A stretch of DNA of 64,000 nucleotides from Euptelea pleiosperma (Eukaryota; Streptophyta; Magnoliopsida; Ranunculales; Eupteleaceae), in the NCBI GenBank assembly GCA_035048495.1, contig CM068547.1:21335913-21399912 (forward strand), read 5' to 3'. Made by a program: the position numbers and the translations under genes. Below, piece by piece: positions 1 through 14,180 of the stretch; the stretch's first letter is position 1; every line of letters starts with the position of its first letter. The notes beneath the pieces were generated by a model. That model made no database searches. It was not told the DNA's origin and was given only the letters and a program-made list of their open reading frames with translations.

Positions 1-3000
1 TTATAACTTGTGAATTTTTCGCAACCACACCTCGTAATTGGACTCCAACTCTTCCATTACTATTGTTTCAACAGATTTTAAGTGTTGGAACATGATTTGG
101 GACCGTCGAAACAAGTTAGCTCTATCCGTGCATCAACGTCTCAAATTGGACTCAGTTCGTTTGTTACATTCCGAAGCCTATAACTTCAGGGCTTTTAGCA
201 ATCGGACCATGTAATTGGACTCAAACTCTTCCATTACTATTGTTTCAACACATTTGATGTGTTGGAATAAGATTCTTGACAGTCGAAACAAGTTAGCTCA
301 ATCCGTGCATCAACGTCTCAAATTGGACTCAGTTTGTGTGTTATATTCCGAAGGCTATAACTTGTGACATTTTCGCAACCAGACCTCTTATTTTGGACTC
401 AAACTCTTCCATTACTATTGTTTCAACACATTTGATGTGTTGGAACAAGATTCTTGACAGTCGAAACAAGTTAGCTCCATCCGTGCATCAACGTCTCAAA
501 TTGGACTCAGTTTGTGTGTTACATTCCGAAGCCTATAACTTGTGACTTTTTCGCAATCGGACCTCGTAATTGGCCTAAATCTCTTCCATTACCATTGTTT
601 CAACACATTTGAATTGTTGGATCAAGAATCGTGACAGTCGAAACAAGTAAGCTCCATTCGTGCGTCAACGTCTCAAATTGGACTCAGTTTGTGTGTTACG
701 TTCCGAAGCTTATAACTTGTGAATTTTTCGCAACCACACCTCGTAATTGGACTCCAACTCTTCCATTACTATTGTTTCAACAGATTTTAAGTGTTGGAAC
801 ATGATTTGGGACCGTCGAAACAAGTTAGCTCCATCCATGCGTCAACGTCTCAAATTGGACTCAGTTTGTGTGTTATATTCCGAAGGCTATAACTTGTGAC
901 ATTTTCGCAACCAGACCTCTTATTTTGGACTCAAACTCTTCCATTACTATTGTTTCAACACATTTGATGTGTTGGAACAAGATTCGTGACAGTCGAAACT
1001 AGTTAGCTCCATCCGTGCGTCAACGTCTCAAATTGGACTCAGTTTGTGTGTTACGTTCTGAAGCTTATAACTTGTGAATTTTTCGCAACCAGACCTTGTA
1101 ATTGGACTCCAACTCTTCCATTACTATTGTTTCAACAGATTTTAAGTGTTGGAACATGATTTGGGACCGTGGAAACAAGTTAGCTCCATCCATGCGTCAA
1201 CGTCTCAAATTGGACTCAGTTTGTGTGTTATATTCCGAAGGCTATAACTTGTGACATTTTCGCAACCGGACCTCTTATTTTGGACTCAAACTCTTCCATT
1301 ACTATTGTTTCAACACATTTGATGTATTGGAACAAGATTCTTGACAGTCGAAACAAGTTAGCTCCATCCGTGCATCAACGTCTCAAATTGGACTCAGTTT
1401 GTGTGTTACATTCCGAAGAGTATAACTTGTGACTTTTTCGCAACTGGACCTCGTAATTGGACTCAAACTCTTCCATTACTATTGTTTCAACACATTTGAA
1501 GTGTTGGAGCAAAATTCGGGACAGTCGAAAGAAGTTTGCTCCATCCGTTCGTCAATGTCTCTAATTGGACTCAGTTTGTGTGTTACATTCCGAAGCCTAT
1601 AACTTGTGACGTTTTCGCAACCAGAGCTCGTAATTTGACTCAAACTCTTCCATTACAATTGTTTCAACAGATTTTAAGTGTTGGAACATGATTTGGGACC
1701 GTCGAAAGAAGTTAGCTCTATCCGTGCGTCAACGTCTCAAATTGGACTCAGTTCGTTTGTTACATTCCGAAGCCTATAACTTAAGGGCTTTTAGCAATCG
1801 GACCATGTAATTGGACTCAAACTCTTCCATTACTATTGTTTCAACACATTTGATGTGTTGGAACAAGATTCTTGATAGTCGAAACAAGTTAGCTCAATCC
1901 GTGCATCAACGTCTCAAATTGGACTCAGTTTGTGTGTTACATTCCGAAGCCTATAACTTGTGACTTTTTCGCAATCGGACCTCTTAATTGGCCTAAATCT
2001 CTTCCATTACCATTGTTTCAACACATTTGAATTGTTGGATCGAGAATCGTGACAGTCGAAACAAGTTAGCTCCATCCGTGCGTCAACGTCTCAAATTGGA
2101 CTCAGTTTGTGTGTTACGTTCCGAAGCTTATAACTTGTGAATTTTTCGCAACCACACCTCGTAATTGGACTCAAACTCTTCCATTACTATTGTTTCAACA
2201 GATTTTAAGTGTTGGAACATGATTTGGGACCGTCGAAACAAGTTAGCTCCATCCATGCGTCAACGTCTCAAATTGGACTCAGTTTGTGTGTTATATTCCG
2301 AAGGCTATAACTTGTGACATTTTCGCAACCAGACCTCTTATTTTGGACTCAAACTCTTCCATTACTATTGTTTCAACACATTTGATGTGTTGGAACAAGA
2401 TTCTTGACAGTCGAAACAAGTTAGCTCCATCCGTTCATCAACGTCTCAAATTGGACTCAGTTTGTGTGTTACATTCCGAAGCCTATTACTTGTGACTTTT
2501 TCGCAACTGGACCTCGTAATTGGACTCAAACTCTTCCATTACTATTGTTTCAACACATTTGAAGTGTTGGAGCAAAATTCGGGACAGTCGAAAGAAGTTT
2601 GCTCCATCCGTTCGTCAATGTCTCTAATTGGACTCAGTTTGTGTGTTACATTCCGAAGCCTATAACTTGTGACGTTTTCGCAACCAGAGCTCGTAATTTG
2701 ACTCAAACTCTTCCATTACAATTGTTTCAAGAGATTTTAAGTGTTGGAACATGATTTGGGACCGTCGAAACAAGTTAGCTCTATCCGTGCGTCAACGTCT
2801 CAAATTGGACTCAGTTCGTTTGTTACATTCCGAAGCCTATAACTTAAGGGCTTTTAGCAATCGGACCATGTAATTGGACTCAAACTCTTCCATTACTATT
2901 GTTTCAACACATTTGATGTGTTGGAATAAGATTCTTGACAGTCGAAACAAGTTAGCTCAATCCGTGCATCAACGTCTCAAATTGGACTCAGTTTGTGTGT

Positions 3001-3321
3001 TATATTCCGAAGGCTATAACTTGTGACATTTTCGCAACCAGACCTCTTATTTTGGACTCAAACTCTTCCATTACTATTGTTTCAACACATTTGATGTGTT
3101 GGAACAAGATTCTTGACAGTCGAAACAAGTTAGCTCCATCCGTGCATCAACGTCTCAAATTGGACTCAGTTTGTGTGTTACATTCCGAAGCCTATAACTT
3201 GTGACTTTTTCGCAATCGGACCTCGTAATTGGCCTAAATCTCTTCCATTACCATTGTTTCAACACATTTGAATTGTTGGATCAAGAATCGTGACAGTCGA
3301 AACAAGTAAGCTCCATTCGTG

Positions 3322-6300
3322 CGTCAACGTCTCAAATTGGACTCAGTTTGTGTGTTACGTTCCGAAGCTTATAACTTGTGAATTTTTCGCAACCACACCT
3401 CGTAATTGGACTCCAACTCTTCCATTACTATTGTTTCAACAGATTTTAAGTGTTGGAACATGATTTGGGACCGTCGAAACAAGTTAGCTCTATCCGTGCG
3501 TCAACGTCTCAAATTGGACTCAGTTCGTTTGTTACATTCCGAAGCCTATAACTTCAGGGCTTTTAGCAATCGGACCATGTAATTGGACTCAAACTCTTCC
3601 ATTACTATTGTTTCAACACATTTGATGTGTTGGAATAAGATTCTTGACAGTCGAAACAAGTTAGCTCAATCCGTGCATCAACGTCTCAAATTGGACTCAG
3701 TTTGTGTGTTATATTCCGAAGGCTATAACTTGTGACATTTTCGCAACCAGACCTCTTATTTTGGACTCAAACTCTTCCATTACTATTGTTTCAACACATT
3801 TGATGTGTTGGAACAAGATTCTTGACAGTCGAAACAAGTTAGCTCCATCCGTGCATCAACGTCTCAAATTGGACTCAGTTTGTGTGTTACATTCCGAAGC
3901 CTATAACTTGTGACTTTTTCGCAATCGGACCTCGTAATTGGCCTAAATCTCTTCCATTACCATTGTTTCAACACATTTGAATTGTTGGATCAAGAATCGT
4001 GACAGTCGAAACAAGTAAGCTCCATTCGTGCGTCAACGTCTCAAATTGGACTCAGTTTGTGTGTTACGTTCCGAAGCTTATAACTTGTGAATTTTTTGCA
4101 ACCACACCTCGTAATTGGACTCCAACTCTTCCATTACTATTGTTTCAACAGATTTTAAGTGTTGGAACATGATTTGGGACCGTCGAAACAAGTTAGCTCC
4201 ATCCATGCGTCAACGTCTCAAATTGGACTCAGTTTGTGTGTTATATTCCGAAGGCTATAACTTGTGACATTTTCGCAACCAGACCTCTTATTTTGGACTC
4301 AAACTCTTCCATTACTATTGTTTCAACACATTTGATGTGTTGGAACAAGATTCGTGACAGTCGAAACTAGTTAGCTCCATCCGTGCGTCAACGTCTCAAA
4401 TTGGACTCAGTTTGTGTGTTACGTTCCGAAGCTTATAACTTGTGAATTTTTCGCAACCAGACCTTGTAATTGGACTCCAACTCTTCCATTACTATTGTTT
4501 CAACCGATTTTAAGTGTTGGAACATGATTTGGGACCGTCGAAACAAGTTAGCTCCATCCATGCGTCAACGTCTCAAATTGGACTCAGTTTGTGTGTTATA
4601 TTCCGAAGGCTATAACTTGTGACATTTTCGCAACCGGACCTCTTATTTTGGACTCAAACTCTTCCATTACTATTGTTTCAACACATTTGATGTATTGGAA
4701 CAAGATTCTTGACAGTCGAAACAAGTTAGCTCCATCCGTGCATCAACGTCTCAAATTGGACTCAGTTTGTGTGTTACATTCCGAAGAGTATAACTTGTGA
4801 CTTTTTCGCAACTGGACCTCGTAATTGGACTCAAACTCTTCCATTACTATTGTTTCAACACATTTGAAGTGTTGGAGCAAAATTCGGGACAGTCGAAAGA
4901 AGTTTGCTCCATCCGTTCGTCAATGTCTCTAATTGGACTCAGTTTGTGTGTTACATTCCGAAGCCTATAACTTGTGATGTTTTCGCAACCAGAGCTCGTA
5001 ATTTGACTCAAACTCTTCCATTACAATTGTTTCAACAGATTTTAAGTGTTGGAACATGATTTGGGACCGTCGAAACAAGTTAGCTCTATCCGTGCGTCAA
5101 CGTCTCAAATTGGACTCAGTTCGTTTGTTACATTCCGAAGCCTATAACTTAAGGGCTTTTAGCAATCGGACCATGTAATTGGACTCAAACTCTTCCATTA
5201 CTATTGTTTCAACACATTTGATGTGTTGGAACAAGATTCTTGATAGTCGAAACAAGTTAGCTCAATCCGTGCATCAACGTCTCAAATTGGACTCAGTTTG
5301 TGTGTTACATTCCGAAGCCTATAACTTGTGACTTTTTCGCAATCGGACCTCGTAATTGGCCTAAATCTCTTCCCTTACCATTGTTTCAACACATTTGAAT
5401 TGTTGGATCGAGAATCGTGACAGTCGAAACAAGTTAGCTCCATCCGTGCGTCAACATCTCAAATTGGACTCAGTTTGTGTGTTACGTTCCGAAGCTTATA
5501 ACTTGTGAATTTTTCGCAACCACACCTCGTAATTGGACTCCAACTCTTCCATTACTATTGTTTCAACAGATTTTAAGTGTTGGAACATGATTTGGGACCG
5601 TCGAAACAAGTTAGCTCCATCAATGCGTCAACGTCTCAAATTGGATTCAGTTTGTGTGTTATATTCCGAAGGCTATAACTTGTGACATTTTCGCAACCAG
5701 ACCTCTTATTTTGGACTCAAACTCTTCCATTACTATTGTTTCAACACATTTGATGTGTTGGAACAAGATTCTTGACAGTCGAAACAAGTTAGCTCCATCC
5801 GTGCATCAACGTCTCAAATTGGACTCAGTTTGTGTGTTACATTCCGAAGCCTATAACTTGTGACTTTTTCGCAATCGGACCTCGAAATTGGCCTAAATCT
5901 CTTCCATTACCATTGTTTCAACACATTTGAATTGTTGGATCAAGAATCGTGACAGTCGAAACAAGTAAGCTCCATCCGTGCGTCAACGTCTCAAATTGGA
6001 CTCAGTTTGTGTGTTACGTTCCGAAGCTTATAACTTGTGAATTTTTCGCAACCACACCTCGTAATTGGACTCCAACTCTTCCATTACAATTGTTTCAACA
6101 GATTTTAAGTGTTGGAACATGATTTGGGACCGTCGAAACAAGTTAGCTCTATCCGTGCGTCAACGTCTCAAATTGGACTCAGTTCGTTTGTTACATTCCG
6201 AAGCCTATAACTTAAGGGCTTTTAGCAATCGGACCATGTAATTGGACTCAAACTCTTCCATTACTATTGTTTCAACACATTTGATGTGTTGGAATAAGAT

Positions 6301-7040
6301 TCTTGACAGTCGAAACAAGTTAGCTCAATCCGTGCATCAACGTCTCAAATTGGACTCAGTTTGTGTGTTACATTCCGAAGCCTATAACTTGTGACTTTTT
6401 CGCAACCGAACCTCGTAATTAGACTCGAATTCTTCCATTACTATTGTCAACACATTTGCAGTGTTGGGACAAGATTCGTGACAGTCGAAACAAGTTTGCT
6501 CCATCCGTGCGTCAACGTCTCAAATTGGACTCAGTTTGTGTATTACATTCCGAAGCTTATAACTTGTGACTTTTTCGCAACCATACCTCGTAATTGGACT
6601 CAAACTCTTCCATTACTATTGTTTCAACACATTTGAAGTGTTGGAACAAGATTCGTGACAGTCAAAACAAGTTAGCTCCATCCGTACGTCAACGTCTCAA
6701 ATTGGACTCAGTTTGTGTGTTACGTTCCGAAGCTTATAACTTGTGAATTTTTCGCAACCAGACCTCGTAATTGGACTCCAACTCTTCAATTACTATTGTT
6801 TCAACACATTTGCAGTGTTGGGACAAGATTCTTGACAGTCGAAAGAAGTTTGCTCCATCCGTGCGTCAACGTCTCAAATTGGACTCAGTTTGTGTATTAC
6901 CTTCCGAAGCCCATAACTTGTGACTTTTTCGCAACCGGACCTCGTAATTGGACTCAAACTCTTCCATTACTATTGTTTCAACACATTTGAAGTGTTGGAA
7001 CAAGATTCGTGACAGTCGAAACAAGTTAGCTCCATCCGTA
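3322..7040 (+). repeat. Higher-order block, 21 monomers, tandem copy 1
   Basis: This 3719-bp block of 21 monomers is followed directly by a second copy. The start is set by the last difference between the two upstream flanks (gtgcgtc here, gtacgtc before copy 2). Reading the copies side by side I saw only two differences: position 5632 (A here, C in copy 2) and a 2-bp deletion near 6447 (ctattgtcaacac here, ctattgtttcaacac in copy 2). Private variants shared by both copies include attttttgcaacc (4091 and 7810), caaccgatttt (4502 and 8221) and cttcccttacc (5369 and 9088). Such identity over 3.7 kb implies very recent unequal exchange or a similar duplication. Confidence 0.9.
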
Positions 7041-10000
7041 CGTCAACGTCTCAAATTGGACTCAGTTTGTGTGTTACGTTCCGAAGCTTATAACTTGTGA
7101 ATTTTTCGCAACCACACCTCGTAATTGGACTCCAACTCTTCCATTACTATTGTTTCAACAGATTTTAAGTGTTGGAACATGATTTGGGACCGTCGAAACA
7201 AGTTAGCTCTATCCGTGCGTCAACGTCTCAAATTGGACTCAGTTCGTTTGTTACATTCCGAAGCCTATAACTTCAGGGCTTTTAGCAATCGGACCATGTA
7301 ATTGGACTCAAACTCTTCCATTACTATTGTTTCAACACATTTGATGTGTTGGAATAAGATTCTTGACAGTCGAAACAAGTTAGCTCAATCCGTGCATCAA
7401 CGTCTCAAATTGGACTCAGTTTGTGTGTTATATTCCGAAGGCTATAACTTGTGACATTTTCGCAACCAGACCTCTTATTTTGGACTCAAACTCTTCCATT
7501 ACTATTGTTTCAACACATTTGATGTGTTGGAACAAGATTCTTGACAGTCGAAACAAGTTAGCTCCATCCGTGCATCAACGTCTCAAATTGGACTCAGTTT
7601 GTGTGTTACATTCCGAAGCCTATAACTTGTGACTTTTTCGCAATCGGACCTCGTAATTGGCCTAAATCTCTTCCATTACCATTGTTTCAACACATTTGAA
7701 TTGTTGGATCAAGAATCGTGACAGTCGAAACAAGTAAGCTCCATTCGTGCGTCAACGTCTCAAATTGGACTCAGTTTGTGTGTTACGTTCCGAAGCTTAT
7801 AACTTGTGAATTTTTTGCAACCACACCTCGTAATTGGACTCCAACTCTTCCATTACTATTGTTTCAACAGATTTTAAGTGTTGGAACATGATTTGGGACC
7901 GTCGAAACAAGTTAGCTCCATCCATGCGTCAACGTCTCAAATTGGACTCAGTTTGTGTGTTATATTCCGAAGGCTATAACTTGTGACATTTTCGCAACCA
8001 GACCTCTTATTTTGGACTCAAACTCTTCCATTACTATTGTTTCAACACATTTGATGTGTTGGAACAAGATTCGTGACAGTCGAAACTAGTTAGCTCCATC
8101 CGTGCGTCAACGTCTCAAATTGGACTCAGTTTGTGTGTTACGTTCCGAAGCTTATAACTTGTGAATTTTTCGCAACCAGACCTTGTAATTGGACTCCAAC
8201 TCTTCCATTACTATTGTTTCAACCGATTTTAAGTGTTGGAACATGATTTGGGACCGTCGAAACAAGTTAGCTCCATCCATGCGTCAACGTCTCAAATTGG
8301 ACTCAGTTTGTGTGTTATATTCCGAAGGCTATAACTTGTGACATTTTCGCAACCGGACCTCTTATTTTGGACTCAAACTCTTCCATTACTATTGTTTCAA
8401 CACATTTGATGTATTGGAACAAGATTCTTGACAGTCGAAACAAGTTAGCTCCATCCGTGCATCAACGTCTCAAATTGGACTCAGTTTGTGTGTTACATTC
8501 CGAAGAGTATAACTTGTGACTTTTTCGCAACTGGACCTCGTAATTGGACTCAAACTCTTCCATTACTATTGTTTCAACACATTTGAAGTGTTGGAGCAAA
8601 ATTCGGGACAGTCGAAAGAAGTTTGCTCCATCCGTTCGTCAATGTCTCTAATTGGACTCAGTTTGTGTGTTACATTCCGAAGCCTATAACTTGTGATGTT
8701 TTCGCAACCAGAGCTCGTAATTTGACTCAAACTCTTCCATTACAATTGTTTCAACAGATTTTAAGTGTTGGAACATGATTTGGGACCGTCGAAACAAGTT
8801 AGCTCTATCCGTGCGTCAACGTCTCAAATTGGACTCAGTTCGTTTGTTACATTCCGAAGCCTATAACTTAAGGGCTTTTAGCAATCGGACCATGTAATTG
8901 GACTCAAACTCTTCCATTACTATTGTTTCAACACATTTGATGTGTTGGAACAAGATTCTTGATAGTCGAAACAAGTTAGCTCAATCCGTGCATCAACGTC
9001 TCAAATTGGACTCAGTTTGTGTGTTACATTCCGAAGCCTATAACTTGTGACTTTTTCGCAATCGGACCTCGTAATTGGCCTAAATCTCTTCCCTTACCAT
9101 TGTTTCAACACATTTGAATTGTTGGATCGAGAATCGTGACAGTCGAAACAAGTTAGCTCCATCCGTGCGTCAACATCTCAAATTGGACTCAGTTTGTGTG
9201 TTACGTTCCGAAGCTTATAACTTGTGAATTTTTCGCAACCACACCTCGTAATTGGACTCCAACTCTTCCATTACTATTGTTTCAACAGATTTTAAGTGTT
9301 GGAACATGATTTGGGACCGTCGAAACAAGTTAGCTCCATCCATGCGTCAACGTCTCAAATTGGATTCAGTTTGTGTGTTATATTCCGAAGGCTATAACTT
9401 GTGACATTTTCGCAACCAGACCTCTTATTTTGGACTCAAACTCTTCCATTACTATTGTTTCAACACATTTGATGTGTTGGAACAAGATTCTTGACAGTCG
9501 AAACAAGTTAGCTCCATCCGTGCATCAACGTCTCAAATTGGACTCAGTTTGTGTGTTACATTCCGAAGCCTATAACTTGTGACTTTTTCGCAATCGGACC
9601 TCGAAATTGGCCTAAATCTCTTCCATTACCATTGTTTCAACACATTTGAATTGTTGGATCAAGAATCGTGACAGTCGAAACAAGTAAGCTCCATCCGTGC
9701 GTCAACGTCTCAAATTGGACTCAGTTTGTGTGTTACGTTCCGAAGCTTATAACTTGTGAATTTTTCGCAACCACACCTCGTAATTGGACTCCAACTCTTC
9801 CATTACAATTGTTTCAACAGATTTTAAGTGTTGGAACATGATTTGGGACCGTCGAAACAAGTTAGCTCTATCCGTGCGTCAACGTCTCAAATTGGACTCA
9901 GTTCGTTTGTTACATTCCGAAGCCTATAACTTAAGGGCTTTTAGCAATCGGACCATGTAATTGGACTCAAACTCTTCCATTACTATTGTTTCAACACATT

Positions 10001-10761
10001 TGATGTGTTGGAATAAGATTCTTGACAGTCGAAACAAGTTAGCTCAATCCGTGCATCAACGTCTCAAATTGGACTCAGTTTGTGTGTTACATTCCGAAGC
10101 CTATAACTTGTGACTTTTTCGCAACCGAACCTCGTAATTAGACTCGAATTCTTCCATTACTATTGTTTCAACACATTTGCAGTGTTGGGACAAGATTCGT
10201 GACAGTCGAAACAAGTTTGCTCCATCCGTGCGTCAACGTCTCAAATTGGACTCAGTTTGTGTATTACATTCCGAAGCTTATAACTTGTGACTTTTTCGCA
10301 ACCATACCTCGTAATTGGACTCAAACTCTTCCATTACTATTGTTTCAACACATTTGAAGTGTTGGAACAAGATTCGTGACAGTCAAAACAAGTTAGCTCC
10401 ATCCGTACGTCAACGTCTCAAATTGGACTCAGTTTGTGTGTTACGTTCCGAAGCTTATAACTTGTGAATTTTTCGCAACCAGACCTCGTAATTGGACTCC
10501 AACTCTTCAATTACTATTGTTTCAACACATTTGCAGTGTTGGGACAAGATTCTTGACAGTCGAAAGAAGTTTGCTCCATCCGTGCGTCAACGTCTCAAAT
10601 TGGACTCAGTTTGTGTATTACCTTCCGAAGCCCATAACTTGTGACTTTTTCGCAACCGGACCTCGTAATTGGACTCAAACTCTTCCATTACTATTGTTTC
10701 AACACATTTGAAGTGTTGGAACAAGATTCGTGACAGTCGAAACAAGTTAGCTCCATCCGTA
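7041..10761 (+). repeat. Higher-order block, 21 monomers, tandem copy 2
   Basis: This is the second copy of the 3.7-kb block, 3721 bp long because it keeps the two bases lost near 6447 in copy 1. It abuts copy 1 with no gap. Beyond 10761 the sequence passes into a different variant order (aaccagaccttgtaattgg instead of aaccacacctcgtaattgg), which marks the end of the tandem pair. Confidence 0.88.
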
Positions 10762-12559
10762 CGTCAACGTCTCAAATTGGACTCAGTTTGTGTGTTACGT
10801 TCCGAAGCTTATAACTTGTGAATTTTTCGCAACCAGACCTTGTAATTGGACTCCAACTCTTCCATTACTATTGTTTCAACAGATTTTAAGTGTTGGAACA
10901 TGATTTGGGACCGTCGAAACAAGTTAGCTCCATCCATGCGTCAACGTCTCAAATTGGACTCAGTTTGTGTGTTATATTCCGAAGGCTATAACTTGTGACA
11001 TTTTCGCAACCAGACCTCTTATTTTGGACTCAAACTCTTCCATTACTATTGTTTCAACACATTTGATGTGTTGGAACAAGATTCTTGACAGTCGAAACAA
11101 GTTAGCTCCATCCGTGCATCAACGTCTCAAATTGGACTCAGTTTGTGTGTTACATTCCGAAGCCTATAACTTGTGACTTTTTCGCAATCGGACCTCGTAA
11201 TTGGCCTAAATCTCTTCCATTACCATTGTTTCAACACATTTGAATTGTTGGATCAAGAATCGTGACAGTCGAAACAAGTAAGCTCCATTCGTGCGTCAAC
11301 GTCTCAAATTGGACTCAGTTTGTGTGTTACGTTCCGAAGCTTATAACTTGTGAATTTTTCGCAACCACACCTCGTAATTGGACTCCAACTCTTCCATTAC
11401 TATTGTTTCAACAGATTTTAAGTGTTGGAACATGATTTGGGACCGTCGAAACAAGTTAGCTCTATCCGTGCGTCAACGTCTCAAATTGGACTCAGTTCGT
11501 TTGTTACATTCCGAAGCCTATAACTTCAGGGCTTTTAGCAATCGGACCATGTAATTGGACTCAAACTCTTCCATTACTATTGTTTCAACACATTTGATGT
11601 GTTGGAATAAGATTCTTTACAGTCGAAACAAGTTAGCTCAATCCGTGCATCAACGTCTCAAATTGGACTCAGTTTGTGTGTTATATTCCGAAGGCTATAA
11701 CTTGTGACATTTTCGCAACCAGACCTCTTATTTTGGACTCAAACTCTTCCATTACTATTGTTTCAACACATTTGATGTGTTGGAACAAGATTCTTGACAG
11801 TCGAAACAAGTTAGCTCCATCCGTGCATCAACGTCTCAAATTGGACTCAGTTTGTGTGTTACATTCCGAAGCCTATAACTTGTGACTTTTTCGCAATCGG
11901 ACCTCGTAATTGGCCTAAATCTCTTCCATTACCATTGTTTCAACACATTTGAATTGTTGGATCAAGAATCGTGACAGTCGAAACAAGTAAGCTCCATCCG
12001 TGCGTCAACGTCTCAAATTGGACTCAGTTTGTGTGTTACGTTCCGAAGCTTATAACTTGTGAATTTTTCGCAACCACACCTCGTAATTGGACTCCAACTC
12101 TTCCATTACAATTGTTTCAACAGATTTTAAGTGTTGGAACATGATTTGGGACCGTCGAAACAAGTTAGCTCTATCCGTGCGTCAACGTCTCAAATTGGAC
12201 TCAGTTCGTTTGTTACATTCCGAAGCCTATAACTTAAGGTCTTTTAGCAATCGGACCATGTAATTGGACTCAAACTCTTCCATTACTATTGTTTCAACAC
12301 ATTTGATGTGTTGGAATAAGATTCTTGACAGTCAAAACAAGTTAGCTCCATCCGTGCATCAACGTCTCAAATTGGACTCAGTTTGTGTGTTACATTCCGA
12401 AGCCTATAACTTGTGACTTTTCGCAACTGGACCTCGTAATTGGACTCAAACTCTTCCATTACTATTGTTTCAACACATTTGAAGTGTTGGAGCAAAATTC
12501 GGGACAGTCGAAAGAAGTTTGCTCCATCCGTGCATCAACGTCTCAAATTAGACTCAGTT

Positions 12560-14129
12560 TGTGTGTTACATTCCGAAGCCTATAACTTGTGACGTTTTCG
12601 CAACCAGAGCTCGTAATTTGACTCAAACTCTTCCATTACAATTGTTTCAACAGATTTTAAGTGTTGGAACATGATTTGGGACCGTCGAAAGAAGTTAGCT
12701 CTATCCGTGCGTCAACGTCTCAAATTGGACTCAGTTCGTTTGTTACATTCCGAAGCCTATAACTTAAGGGCTTTTAGCAATCGGACCATGTAATTGGACT
12801 CAAACTCTTCCATTACTATTGTTTCAACACATTTGATGTGTTGGAACAAGATTCTTGATAGTCGAAACAAGTTAGCTCAATCCGTGCATCAACGTCTCAA
12901 ATTGGACTCAATTTGTGTGTTACATTCCGAAGCCTATAACTTGTGACTTTTTCGCAATCGGACCTCTTAATTGGCCTAAATCTCTTCCATTACCATTGTT
13001 TCAACACATTTGAATTGTTGGATCGAGAATCGTGACAGTCGAAACAAGTTAGCTCCATCCGTGCGTCAACGTCTCAAATTGGACTCAGTTTGTGTGTTAC
13101 GTTCCGAAGCTTATAACTTGTGAATTTTTCGCAACCACACCTCGTAATTGGACTCCAACTCTTCCATTACTATTGTTTCAACAGATTTTAAGTGTTGGAA
13201 CATGATTTGGGACCGTCGAAACAAGTTAGCTCTATCCGTGCGTCAACGTCTCAAATTGGACTAAGTTCGTTTGTTACATTCCGAAGCCTATAACTTCAGG
13301 GCTTTTAGCAATCGGACCATGTAATTGGACTCAAACTCTTCCATTACTATTGTTTCAACACATTTGATGTGTTGGAATAAGATTCTTTACAGTCGAAACA
13401 AGTTAGCTCAATCCGTGCATCAACGTCTCAAATTGGACTCAGTTTGTGTGTTATATTCCGAAGGCTATAACTTGTGACATTTTCGCAACCAGACCTCTTA
13501 TTTTGGACTCAAACTCTTCCATTACTATTGTTTCAACACATTTGATGTGTTGGAACAAGATTCTTGACAGTCGAAACAAGTTAGCTCCATCCGTGCATCA
13601 ACGTCTCAAATTGGACTCAGTTTGTGTGTTACATTCCGAAGCCTATAACTTGTGACTTTTTCGCAATCGGACCTCGTAATTGGCCTAAATCTCTTCCATT
13701 ACCATTGTTTCAACACATTTGAATTGTTGGATCAAGAATCGTGACAGTCGAAACAAGTAAGCTCCATTCGTGCGTCAACGTCTCAAATTGGACTCAGTTT
13801 GTGTGTTACGTTCCGAAGCTTATAACTTGTGAATTTTTCGCAACCACACCTCGTAATTGGACTCCAACTCTTCCATTACTATTGTTTCAACAGATTTTAA
13901 GTGTTGGAACATGATTTGGGACCGTCGAAACAAGTTAGCTCCATCCATGCGTCAACGTCTCAAATTGGACTCAGTTTGTGTGTTATATTCCGAAGGCTAT
14001 AACTTGTGACATTTTCGCAACCAGACCTCTTATTTTGGACTCAAACTCTTCCATTACTATTGTTTCAACACATTTGATGTGTTGGAACAAGATTCGTGAC
14101 AGTCGAAACTAGTTAGCTCCATCCGTGCA
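12560..14129 (+). repeat. Block duplicated at 1947-bp offset (11 monomers), copy 1
   Basis: This stretch recurs at 14507-16076. Diagnostic shared variants are gaaagaagttagctcta (12687 and 14634), ggactcaatttgtg (12904 and 14851), ggactaagttcg (13259 and 15206) and attctttacagtc (13382 and 15329). The match ends where gtgcatc here meets gtgcgtc in the other copy. The boundaries are by eye and good to a few tens of bases. Confidence 0.8.
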
Positions 14130-14180
14130 TCAACGTCTCAAATTGGACTCAGTTTGTGTGTTACATTCCGAAGCCTATAA

